Below, piece by piece: positions 6,042 through 12,878 of a stretch of DNA of 19,771 nucleotides (the first letter of the stretch is position 1; the number at the start of each line of letters is the position of its first letter). The notes beneath the pieces are model-generated. The model worked only from the letters and a program-made list of their open reading frames with translations. It was not told the origin of the DNA and did not search any database. A program made the translations under genes and the position numbers. This DNA is from Frankiales bacterium (GTDB lineage: Bacteria > Actinomycetota > Actinomycetes > Mycobacteriales > Jatrophihabitantaceae), in contig JAOPUY010000163.1 in the NCBI GenBank assembly GCA_025963265.1, positions 1 to 19,771 of the forward strand, given 5' to 3'.

Positions 6042-8654
6042 TCAGAGCGCTAGCTGGAGCAAACCGAGCTCGTAACCTCGGGCGACGGCGTCCCGTCGGC
6101 GCGAGACGCCGAGCTTGCGGTACAGGGCAGCCGAGTGGGTCTTGACCGTGTTGACCGAGATCCCGAGCGTGGCCGCCACCTCGGCGAGGCTCATCGGTCC
6201 GGCCAGCTGAGTCAGGATTCCCCGTTCGCGCGCGGTGAGCGCCTCGCGCGGCCGGGCGACCGCGCGGCGCGTTGGCTCGGCGACTCTTGAGGCTATCGGC
6301 CAGATCGCGGCCAGCGCCGGCTGCGCGACCAACAGGCCGGCCAACTGCGCCGCTCGGCGGTAGAAGGGCAGTCGAACACCGTCCGGGGCCAGCTCCACGG
6401 CCCGACGGGCGGCATCGGTCGCCACTGCGGCCCGGCCCTCGAAATGAGCTACCGCGGCGGTGAGCAGCAACGCGTCGACCATGGTGGGCAGTTGGGCCGG
6501 TGGGTCGATGGCGGCCAAGGTCTCGCTGATCAGCGCGGACGCTTGGGCCACGTCACCCCGCGCGAACTGGACATCAGCCGCTCGCAGGGTCAGCTCCGGG
6601 TTGCCCCGGGCCAGCCGACGCGCCGCTAGTCTGCTACCCGGGCCGGTCTGGCCGGAAGCTATCGCGAGCTCCTCGAACGCCTCGTCGCACAGGTTGCGGA
6701 TCGCCAGCAGCGGCTGGGCGGCGTCGGAATCCGGCAACAAGCTCAGCCCCTGGGCCGGCTGGCCCTGCGACATCAGCAGCTTGGCCTCAATGCACCGGGC
6801 GGCGGCCGCGAGCGGCTCGTCGGTCGGCGACCACGACGTCGCTCGGACCCGTTCAATCGCCCGTCGGCAGCGATCCCACTCCCCGCGCTGCAAGGCCAGG
6901 GCAGCGCTCCCCAGCTGCACCGCCATCACACCCCGGCCGTTGAGGGCGGGGAAGCGCCGGATGCTCGTGCTCGCGACCGCCTCGAACGTCGCGGCCAGTC
7001 GAAGCTGGCCGGCCTGGGCGTGGGCAAAGGTCAGCAACCCCAGGCAGCGCAGCTCGTGGACGACCGCTCCGGCCTCCCGGCAGGCTTGCCAGGCCAGCGT
7101 CAGCGACGCGGTCGGCGCCGGGAACGGCTGCGTCCACAACTGCAGGGCGGCGAGGTTCGCGTAGCTGGCTGCCGCCACCACACTCGGTGGACCCGGGCCC
7201 GCGTTCGCGTCCTCGACGGCCAGCAGCTCCCGCACCCGAGCCTCGCCGGCGTCGAGGTAGAGGAGCTCGGTCTCGACGTATCGCGCCACCAGCGCGACCT
7301 CCGTTGGGAGGTGGCCACTGCTCAACACCGAGGCCAGGTCCTCGCGGGCCAGCTCGACCTCGCCGTTCATGATTCGGGCCACGCCTCGGGCCGCCCGCAG
7401 CGCGATCCGTTGCGAACTGGTCAGGCCGGCCGGGAGCACCGCTCGAGCCAGGCCGGTCAACAGCTGGCCGAGGCCGATCCCGCCGGACGCCAGGGACTGC
7501 GCGAAGCCGCCGCCGATCAGCAGCTGGGCCAGGGCCAGCCAGTCCTCTGCGAGCGCGTGCTGCTCCATCGCCGACACGAGTAAGCCCTGGGTCTCGAACC
7601 AGCTCGCCGCCCGTTGGCGCAGCGCAGCCGCGTTCGCCGGGTCGCGGGTCTCCCGCCGTCGACTCAGATTCTCCTGCAGCATCGGGTGAAACCGGAACCA
7701 CTGCTGTTCGCGGTCCAGCGGGGTGATGAAGAAGTTGGAGCTGGCCAAACCCTCGAGCACCAGCCGCGAGTCGGCCCGCCCGCTGAGGGCGTCGGCCAGG
7801 CCCTCGGAGACCTCGCGCAAGATGCTCACGTCGACGAGCATCCGCAGTTGCTCGGGCGGAAGGCCGTCCAGGACGGAGTCCATCAGCTCGGGCGCGCGCA
7901 GCGACCGCAGTCGCCGTCGCAGCTCGCCGCGCTCGGCGGGGACCGCGCTGGCGAAGTTCAGGGCGGCCAGCTGCACGGCGGCCGGCCAGCCCAGCGTGCG
8001 ATCCAGGAGTTCCTCGACGTCCTCGGTGTCGAAGGTGATGCCGTGCGCGCGGAGCACCTCGGCCGTCTCCTCGACGTTCATGGCCAGCTCGGCCGCGCGA
8101 ATCTCGGCCACCCGATCTTCCAACCGGTAGCGATGCAGCGGCAGCAGGGGATCCGACCGAGCCGCCAACACGATCCGCAGGCCGGGGATGGGGTACTGGA
8201 CGATCGAGTCCAGCGCTTGGCGGACCTTCGAGTCGGTCAGCAGCTGGGCGTCGTCGACGATGAGCAGCAGGTGCCCCCAAGCCTCGAGCACGTCGACTAA
8301 CAACCCCAGCGCATGCTCGGCGATGGGCGCGACGCCGGCTCGGACGGCGGTCGAGCGCCCGGCTGCGGCCGGCGCCGATCCGAGGAGCTCTTGCGCGTCG
8401 ACGGCGGCGATGACCGCTCCCCAGAAATCGGCCTCGTTGTTCCGGGTCTCGTCGACCGTGACCCAGGTCATCGGGGCCGCCCGCGGCGCCGGCCAGTTGG
8501 TCAGGACCGTGGTCTTGCCCCAGCCCGGTCCGGCGCTGAGCAGAGTGAGCGGCTTGCCCGCGGCGGCGTCCAGCAACGCGTGCAGGCGGGGCCGCGGCGA
8601 CTCAGAAGTCCCCGTCCTCGACCGGGAGCCCACCGCACCCGTTTGCATGTCCAT
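6042..8654 (-). CDS. MalT/LAL-type LuxR-family transcriptional regulator (copy 1, intact P-loop)
   Basis: This 870-aa protein has the size and order of large ATP-binding LuxR (LAL) regulators of the STAND class. Walker A is GPGWGKTT at 42-49 and Walker B is LLLIVDDA at 129-136; the ARSDPLLPLHRYRL stretch follows near 165-178, then winged-helix and helical repeat (TPR-like) regions to about 790. The C-terminal LuxR helix-turn-helix is at about 806-870 (LTARERGILTQLAGPMSLAEVAATLGISVNTVKTHSAALYRKLGVSRRRDAV). In MalT, ATP and a small inducer drive oligomerisation on DNA; the inducer here is unknown. The start is ATG 8654, preceded by AGGTAGGGG; ATG 8648 is an alternative. It sits 125 bases downstream of the second LAL gene and upstream of the small gene at 5945, all on the minus strand. 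The 8655-8779 gap is comparatively AT-rich and may hold its own promoter. Confidence 0.92.
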   Translation of the reverse strand: MDMQTGAVGSRSRTGTSESPRPRLHALLDAAAGKPLTLLSAGPGWGKTTVLTNWPAPRAAPMTWVTVDETRNNEADFWGAVIAAVDAQELLGSAPAAAGRSTAVRAGVAPIAEHALGLLVDVLEAWGHLLLIVDDAQLLTDSKVRQALDSIVQYPIPGLRIVLAARSDPLLPLHRYRLEDRVAEIRAAELAMNVEETAEVLRAHGITFDTEDVEELLDRTLGWPAAVQLAALNFASAVPAERGELRRRLRSLRAPELMDSVLDGLPPEQLRMLVDVSILREVSEGLADALSGRADSRLVLEGLASSNFFITPLDREQQWFRFHPMLQENLSRRRETRDPANAAALRQRAASWFETQGLLVSAMEQHALAEDWLALAQLLIGGGFAQSLASGGIGLGQLLTGLARAVLPAGLTSSQRIALRAARGVARIMNGEVELAREDLASVLSSGHLPTEVALVARYVETELLYLDAGEARVRELLAVEDANAGPGPPSVVAAASYANLAALQLWTQPFPAPTASLTLAWQACREAGAVVHELRCLGLLTFAHAQAGQLRLAATFEAVASTSIRRFPALNGRGVMAVQLGSAALALQRGEWDRCRRAIERVRATSWSPTDEPLAAAARCIEAKLLMSQGQPAQGLSLLPDSDAAQPLLAIRNLCDEAFEELAIASGQTGPGSRLAARRLARGNPELTLRAADVQFARGDVAQASALISETLAAIDPPAQLPTMVDALLLTAAVAHFEGRAAVATDAARRAVELAPDGVRLPFYRRAAQLAGLLVAQPALAAIWPIASRVAEPTRRAVARPREALTARERGILTQLAGPMSLAEVAATLGISVNTVKTHSAALYRKLGVSRRRDAVARGYELGLLQLAL

Positions 8655-8779
8655 CCCCTACCTGGTCCCGCAAAAAGTCGTACACCCGTCGAAAGGACTC
8701 CAGATTCGTGCACCAGTAGATCCCCGCCATGTAATCAATTCGCAACACAGCGTCACAAATATCGGTCGGTCAACGCGGG

Positions 8780-11305
8780 TCACAGCAAGCCGTGTTGTCG
8801 GGCCGTCGCGACGGCTTCGGACCGATTGGCGGCGCCGAGCTTTTGGTAGAGCGCCGTGAGGTGGGATTTGACGGTGTTCGGCGACAAAAGCAGCTCGCGC
8901 GCGATCTCGGCGTTCGTCATCCGCGCGCCGAGTCGATGCAAGATGGCGATCTCCCGGCCGGACAAGCTGGCCAACAACTCGGGGCCCACGACCAGCGCGG
9001 CCGGCCCGAGCGGCCTGCGCTCGACTCGCGGATCGGCCGGCCACGCGCGTAAGAGTCGAGGACTGCCCTCCAACAGCCCGGCCAGCATGCCTCGGGCGCG
9101 GACGAAGGGCTGTCTGATGTCATCACCGGCCAACTCCAAGGCCTGGCGCACTTGCCACTCCGCAGAATCGTCCGCGCCTTGGAGTTGCCGGGACCGGGCC
9201 GACAGCAGCAGGGCGCTCACCAGAATGGGGTCGTCGCTCGCGCTGTCATCAGCCAGCGTGAAGCGCAGCAGCCGATCCGCGGGCGCGGTCCGCTCCTGCG
9301 ACAAGTAGGCGCGGGCCGCCGCTATCGCCAACCAGGGCTGAGACTGGTCGGCCGACCTGGCCCCCAGCAGGTTGAGGGCGGACTGCGGTCGCCCCAGCTC
9401 AGTCTCGATCTCGGCCAGCAGGTGCAGCCGAGCGGCGAGCAGCAACGGGGGCAACCGCGGGACCGCCCGTTCCAGGGCCAACAACTCGGTCCGGGCTGAG
9501 GCGGCGTCACCCGACTCGAAGGACAACCACGACCGCAGCATGATGAGCGCCCAGCCGATGGCCGGATCCCCCCGGTCGCTCTTGGACTGCCGCCATCGGG
9601 TCTCGGCCAAATCCAGGCAGCTCCGCCAGCGAGGCAGATCCAGCCGGACGAAGGCCCGGACGACCTCGGCCAGATGGTAGGTCGCCGACAGAGTCAGTTC
9701 CGGGTCGGCTCGGACCAGTGCCCGCGATCGCCTGCGGGCACTGGCGTCGCCGCCCTGGGGGCGCACGGCGTTCACCAGCTCCAGCAGGGCCAAACATCGC
9801 AACTCAGCTCGGGGCACCGAGCCGACCAGGCGAGCGGATCGGGCCGCTTCGGACAACAACTCGCTCGGGAATCGCCAGTCCCCGGACGACCAGAAATGGA
9901 CCCGGGCCTGGATCTCCAGCACGGCAGAGCGCAACGCGAGGGCCGAGTGCGGCCCGGCCCGTGGACTCGGCGTCACGGCCAGGCGTCGCACCGCCCGGTC
10001 GACCTCCACGACGGAGTACTGCTCGCCGGCCCGGACGACTGCGATCAGCGCGGTCGCGTGCTGCGCGGCCAGGTCTTCGCCGCCGAGCGCTGGGTCGGGA
10101 TCGGCGACCGTCGCGAGCACCTCATCGTCGATCGTGTTCAGCGTGCCCAGCTCGATCAGCGTCGCCGCCAGCGAACCGCCCAGCAGCGCCGCCCGGAGCT
10201 GGCGCCGGTTGTGGCCCAACCTCGCGTATTCAAGCGCCCGCAACGGGTCCTCGGCCGCCAGGCACCATTCCGAGGCCCGCTGATACAGCCTCGTCGCTGA
10301 GAACTCGCCGTCGTGTTGCAGAAAATGGAGCAGGATCTCGCGCAGCAGCGGGTGATAGCGAAATCTCAGCTGGGCGTCGTTCACCGGGGTGACGAAGCTG
10401 TTGGCCCGCGCCAGCCCGCGCAGCAGCTCGACCGCCCCCGGCACCTCGGCCACGGCTTCGGCGATCGGCCCGGCCACCTCGTCGAGGAAACTGGTCGCGA
10501 TCAACAGCCGACGCTCGGCCGGCGACAGCCGCGCCAGCACCTCGGCCACCAGGTACTCGCCGACGCTGCCTCGATCTAGGGCGAATTGCTGAATGAAATC
10601 CGCGGGATCGGCCAGTCCGGCCGCGCCCATCGCCGAGAGCCGGACGCCGGCGACCCACCCCTCGGTCCGCCGTTGCAGCGTCGCCAGCTGACCGTCGGTG
10701 AGGGCGACCGAATGGCTGGCCAGCACCCGCCGGGACTCCTGCGGGGTCATCGCCAACTCGGTCGCGCGGATCTCGCCCAGCAGTCCGGCCGAGCGATAGC
10801 TGTGCAAGGCAAGCACCGGGTCCAGGCGGGCCGAGACGATCAACCGCAGCCGATCTCCGCCGGCGCGCACCACCGCGTCGAGTTCGGCCAGCAGCGACGG
10901 ATCGATCAGGTGCTGGGCGTCGTCGAGGATGAGAACAGTGCGCTGCGCGGGCAACACACGGCGCAGGCCGGCGAGGAACGCCGCGGGACCGCGGTCGTGG
11001 GGCAGCGCGGCGTAGGCGTTGCGGTCGACCAGGTGGCCGGCGCTTTCTAGCGCCGCGCCGACCCGGTCCCAGAAGGTCTGCGGGGCGTCCTCGCCGGGTG
11101 ACAGCGAGATCCAGGCCGGCCGTCGCGGGAGGGTGCTCGCCCAGTCGGCGAGCAGCGTGGTCTTGCCGGAGCCGGCGCCAGCGCAGACCAGGGTCAGGGG
11201 CAGCCAGTCGAAGGAGTCCAGCTGGACGCTCAATCGGCGGCGGTGGGTGAAGCGGGCGGGGAGGGTAGGCGGGCGGAGCCTGCTGCGGGCCGTCACTCCG
11301 TCCAT
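8780..11305 (-). CDS. MalT/LAL-type LuxR-family transcriptional regulator (copy 2, intact P-loop)
   Basis: This 841-aa protein has the same architecture as its neighbour. Walker A is GAGSGKTT at 43-50, Walker B is VLILDDA at 124-130, and SARLDPVLALHSYR is near 157-172. A long helical region follows, then the LuxR helix-turn-helix at about 780-841 (LSGREIAILHRLGARMTNAEIARELLLSPNTVKSHLTALYQKLGAANRSEAV). The start ATG at 11305 has AAGG 8 bases upstream, and the following MDGVTARSRLRPPTLPARFTHRRRL is a typical LAL opening. It is transcribed away from the central repeat-rich hub and toward copy 1. It is only moderately similar to copy 1 and looks closer to copy 3 in the segment reading RTEGWVAGVRLSAMGAAG and in RGSVGEYLVAEVLA (copy 3 has the same block), suggesting these two are nearer relatives. 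The target genes and ligand are unknown. Confidence 0.92.
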   Translation of the reverse strand: MDGVTARSRLRPPTLPARFTHRRRLSVQLDSFDWLPLTLVCAGAGSGKTTLLADWASTLPRRPAWISLSPGEDAPQTFWDRVGAALESAGHLVDRNAYAALPHDRGPAAFLAGLRRVLPAQRTVLILDDAQHLIDPSLLAELDAVVRAGGDRLRLIVSARLDPVLALHSYRSAGLLGEIRATELAMTPQESRRVLASHSVALTDGQLATLQRRTEGWVAGVRLSAMGAAGLADPADFIQQFALDRGSVGEYLVAEVLARLSPAERRLLIATSFLDEVAGPIAEAVAEVPGAVELLRGLARANSFVTPVNDAQLRFRYHPLLREILLHFLQHDGEFSATRLYQRASEWCLAAEDPLRALEYARLGHNRRQLRAALLGGSLAATLIELGTLNTIDDEVLATVADPDPALGGEDLAAQHATALIAVVRAGEQYSVVEVDRAVRRLAVTPSPRAGPHSALALRSAVLEIQARVHFWSSGDWRFPSELLSEAARSARLVGSVPRAELRCLALLELVNAVRPQGGDASARRRSRALVRADPELTLSATYHLAEVVRAFVRLDLPRWRSCLDLAETRWRQSKSDRGDPAIGWALIMLRSWLSFESGDAASARTELLALERAVPRLPPLLLAARLHLLAEIETELGRPQSALNLLGARSADQSQPWLAIAAARAYLSQERTAPADRLLRFTLADDSASDDPILVSALLLSARSRQLQGADDSAEWQVRQALELAGDDIRQPFVRARGMLAGLLEGSPRLLRAWPADPRVERRPLGPAALVVGPELLASLSGREIAILHRLGARMTNAEIARELLLSPNTVKSHLTALYQKLGAANRSEAVATARQHGLL

Positions 11306-11407
11306 TAAGAAGACCTTCTACTCCCTCACGTAGCCAGCTGTGCGACTGCCCGCTGTCCCATGCCACTACCGGAAACGTCTCACATGCCTCCCACATCGTC
11401 CATTTGT

Positions 11408-11430
11408 CTCTCACCCCGACCATTTGTCAA
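11408..11430 (-). promoter_or_regulatory. Possible promoter for LAL copy 2, with CCATTTGTC direct repeats
   Basis: On the minus strand TTGACA (11430-11425) is a perfect -35 match. About 17 bases further on is ACAAAT, a poor -10 match. Each of these overlaps one copy of the GACAAATGG direct repeat (20-bp spacing), so the repeat itself may be the real signal, for example an operator pair. It lies about 100 bases upstream of the copy-2 LAL start. Confidence 0.25.
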
Positions 11431-11462
11431 GATATCCGACTGCGGGCCGGGTCTTGCGGTGC

Positions 11463-11479
11463 GACTGCCGACGGCAGTC
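11463..11479. promoter_or_regulatory. 17-bp palindrome GACTGCCG-A-CGGCAGTC
   Basis: This has perfect 8-bp arms around one central base, in the intergenic region between divergent genes. A half-site with the same flank (GTGCGACTGCC) recurs at 11340-11350, closer to the copy-2 LAL gene. The symmetric form fits a dimeric repressor or activator; as RNA it would be a short hairpin with too small a loop to be stable, which favours a DNA role. Confidence 0.4.
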
Positions 11480-11561
11480 CTCGGTTCGCGCTCCGGGACG
11501 AGCTTCGCGGCCCGGGGCTGGACCGGCGCGTGACCTAGTCTTTTGTTACCACCTTGTTACT

Positions 11562-11641
11562 AGCGGCCGTTGTCTCTAGCGGCCAGTCTTACTAGCGGCC
11601 ACTCTGATCAGCGGCCACTCTCACCAGCGGCCACTGACTGA
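11562..11641. repeat. Five tandem 16-bp repeats headed by AGCGGCC
   Basis: AGCGGCC occurs at 11562, 11578, 11594, 11610 and 11626, an exact 16-base period. The 9 bases after each core are more variable, with ACTCT or AGTCT common in the later copies. The array ends 2 bases before the ATG at 11644. Sixteen bases is about one and a half helical turns, so successive cores would face alternate sides of the DNA. A run of directly repeated asymmetric cores fits a site bound by several monomers. Confidence 0.9.
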
Positions 11642-11643
11642 CA

Positions 11644-11892
11644 ATGAGGAGGGCTGTGAGCGAGCACAGATACCGAATTTGCGTGGCGGGCGGGTTAGGC
11701 CCGGCCAGCCGCCATGCCTTCGCCGGGTTTGAGATCTGCCCTCGAGGGGCGGACACCGAACTGATCGGCGTTCTCGACCAACCCACGCTCTATCAGATCC
11801 TCGCCCACATTCAGAACCTGGCCCTGGAACTGGTGGCCGTCAGCCGCGAGGAGCGAACTCCGGCAGCGCGAGTACTAGCACCGCGGGAATAG
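11644..11892 (+). CDS. Small conserved protein, paralogue of the 5700-5945 gene product
   Basis: This encodes 82 aa from the ATG at 11644. A GTG at 11656 is the alternative start: AGGAGG lies 3 bases before it, close for a ribosome binding site, and starting there gives VSEHRYRICV, similar to the MPRVTFEVRV opening of the paralogue. Shared positions include a hydrophobic first strand with V-x-G, a central AF-x-x-F, then I-G-x-x-DQ-x-x-L, and a helix leading to LALELVAVSR (LGLELVEIRR in the paralogue). The protein is soluble, with no motif of a known enzyme. Both family members in this window lie next to LAL regulator genes, which suggests, but does not show, a regulatory role. The 16-bp repeat array sits directly upstream and the 17-bp array begins inside its stop codon region. 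Confidence 0.66.
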   Translation: MRRAVSEHRYRICVAGGLGPASRHAFAGFEICPRGADTELIGVLDQPTLYQILAHIQNLALELVAVSREERTPAARVLAPRE

Positions 11893-11986
11893 CAACACGC
11901 GAATAGCACCGCTGGGGCAATAGCAGCGCCGGGGCAATAGCACCGCTGGGGCAATAGCAGCGCCGGTGAAATAGCACCGCTGGCCT
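11888..11986. repeat. 17-bp tandem repeats headed by AATAGCA, overlapping a stop codon
   Basis: Five units start at 11902, 11919, 11936, 11953 and 11970, an exact 17-base period, after a shorter diverged copy at 11888. Units alternate between AATAGCACCGCTGGGGC and AATAGCAGCGCCGGGGC, so there is also a 34-base period. The TAG stop of the 11644 gene is the TAG of the first copy. CGCTG of one unit is complementary to CAGCG of the next, so transcripts could form weak hairpins. It lies between two convergent genes. Confidence 0.9.
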
Positions 11987-12007
11987 AAGACGGACTCAGC
12001 GGCGTGA

Positions 12008-12436
12008 TCACCCCGCCGAGGCGGCGTCGGCGGCCAAGATCAACTCCGCCGACGGGCCGGTCAAACGCTCGTGGACGAGCACCGAGCCGTTGGCTGCCGC
12101 CACGCTCGTCGCGAACCGGGCCGCCCACAGATCCCGCCAAACGATAGCGACGGCACTCTCGTCGGGACTCATCGCCTCCGCGATCAGCTCGACATCGCGC
12201 TCGCTGATGAGTCCGTCGTACTCACCCTCGAGCTCATAAAACAACTCGCGCACATCGTCGTCGAGATCGTCGATCTCCACTGAGTAGACCTCGCCCGCGC
12301 TGTTGCGGCCGATGACGAGAATGTCGAGCACCCTAATGGCCTCGCTCTCGCTGAGCTCGATCAAGGCAAGCACTAGATCCGGGGGCAGCGGGCGGTCGTC
12401 AAATTCCAGCAACAGGAATTCGACGGGGCCTTGCAT
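12008..12436 (-). CDS. DUF6325-like small acidic protein
   Basis: This is a 142-aa acidic soluble protein. The start is set at ATG 12436, since GGAGG lies 6 bases upstream; a longer in-frame reading to GTG 12517 would translate the 12-bp repeats and lacks a ribosome binding site. The opening MQGPVEFLLLEFDDRPLPPDLVLALIEL, the segment AIRVLDILVIGRNSAGEVYSVEIDDLDD and the segment AVAIVWRDLWAARFATSVAAANGSVLVHERL follow the DUF6325 family (GPVEFL, R(I/V)LD, the E-x-x-D-L segment, and W-x-AARF). Members are common in actinobacteria and of unknown function. The gene converges on the 11644 gene and diverges from LAL copy 3. Recognition of the family is from memory of its pattern. Confidence 0.75.
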   Translation of the reverse strand: MQGPVEFLLLEFDDRPLPPDLVLALIELSESEAIRVLDILVIGRNSAGEVYSVEIDDLDDDVRELFYELEGEYDGLISERDVELIAEAMSPDESAVAIVWRDLWAARFATSVAAANGSVLVHERLTGPSAELILAADAASAG

Positions 12437-12453
12437 CCGAGCCCTCCTTTGCC

Positions 12454-12501
12454 ACTTGATTTGGCACTTGATGTGCGACTTGATGTGCGACTTGACTTGA
12501 T
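12454..12501. repeat. Four tandem 12-bp repeats headed by ACTTGA upstream of the DUF6325-like gene
   Basis: ACTTGA starts at 12454, 12466, 12478 and 12490, an exact 12-base period, with an extra copy at 12495. The two middle units are identical (ACTTGATGTGCG). Read on the minus strand the array begins 18 bases upstream of the ATG at 12436 and adjoins its ribosome binding site, so it lies in the leader or promoter. If translated in the frame of the gene it would read as SHIK repeats. Confidence 0.9.
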
Positions 12502-12629
12502 TTTGTTTACTGATCACTGCATTGACCAGTTGTTGAACGACGGTGATTTGCCAGTTGATTAACCGTGATGAGGGCGACGATAAGACGGCCGGCGGGCGGC
12601 AGAATCACCCACGAGGCATGACGCTCGCC

Positions 12630-12651
12630 CCCGCGCCGGCGCCGGCGCGGG
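12630..12651. promoter_or_regulatory. 22-bp perfect G/C palindrome
   Basis: The left arm CCCGCGCCGGC (12630-12640) is followed directly by its reverse complement (12641-12651). It is entirely G and C, so in a high-GC genome part of the symmetry could be chance, but 11 consecutive matching pairs is long. It lies about 225 bases upstream of LAL copy 3. It could be a cruciform-prone site or an operator; there is no following T run, so it is unlikely to be a terminator. Confidence 0.45.
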
Positions 12652-12779
12652 ACGCCGACCGCAGCCGATCGATTTACCCGGTCGGGGTGATCACCCTGCG
12701 TGTGGAAAGTGTCACGATAAGCCTATGTAGCCATCTCTGACCTTTGGACGTTTCCGCAAGCTGCTGGGGGGCATTGCCC

Positions 12780-12878
12780 GTGAACGAGTCACTCTTCGTC
12801 AACGTCCGAAGCGGGCCGCCCGGCCGCCGGACCCACCAACGCCGCCGGGGCCACCAAGTCCGCCGGGGCCACCGATGA
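12780..12878 (+). CDS. Possible 32-aa leader peptide overlapping the LAL copy 3 start
   Basis: This is a GTG-started frame with GGGGGG 8 bases upstream. It encodes MNESLFVNVRSGPPGRR followed by a run of 15 residues dominated by Arg, His and Gln. Its TGA stop overlaps the ATG of LAL copy 3 in an ATGA arrangement. The overlap and spacing are what translational coupling or a regulatory leader would look like, and the LAL gene itself has no good ribosome binding site. No homology is recognised, and a short ORF in high-GC DNA can be chance. Confidence 0.3.
   Translation: MNESLFVNVRSGPPGRRTHQRRRGHQVRRGHR

Larger units (their letters stand above)
11306..11643. other. Gene-free divergent intergenic region (338 bases)
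   Basis: This region separates the copy-2 LAL gene (minus) from the small gene at 11644 (plus). It has no convincing ORF on either strand. It contains a direct repeat CCATTTGTC at 11400-11408 and 11420-11428, two GTGCGACTGCC copies (11340-11350 and 11459-11469), a 17-bp palindrome (11463-11479), a TTGTTAC doublet (11543-11549 and 11554-11560) and five 16-bp repeats (11562-11641). It is likely a dense control region for both flanking genes. Confidence 0.75.
12437..12874. other. Gene-free divergent intergenic region (438 bases)
   Basis: This region separates the DUF6325-like gene (minus) from LAL copy 3 (plus). Apart from a possible 32-codon leader (12780-12878) I see no gene. It holds the 12-bp repeat array at its left end, a TGATCA site and a comparatively AT-rich stretch at 12500-12570, a 22-bp G/C palindrome at 12630-12651, and a short tandem duplication at 12842-12874. 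It probably contains the promoters of both flanking genes; I cannot place them. Confidence 0.7.

Noticed and set aside
6032..6043. GAGCT-AA-AGCTC inverted repeat at the LAL copy 1 stop as a terminator
   Set aside because: The arms are only 5 bp with a 2-base loop and there is no T run on the minus strand.
6853..8280. 475-codon minus-strand frame inside LAL copy 1
   Set aside because: It is a shadow of the LAL gene with low-complexity Arg/Gly composition and no motif.
10230..11423. 397-codon minus-strand frame overlapping LAL copy 2
   Set aside because: It is a shadow frame; the P-loop, Walker B and family pattern are all in the other frame.
11562..11986. CRISPR array
   Set aside because: The repeats are 16-17 bp total period with no 25-40 bp repeat/spacer structure and no cas genes.
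12437..12517. N-terminal SHIK-repeat extension of the DUF6325-like protein
   Set aside because: The GGAGG site directly before ATG 12436 and the family start at MQGPVEFL favour the shorter protein; the extension is noted only as a possibility.
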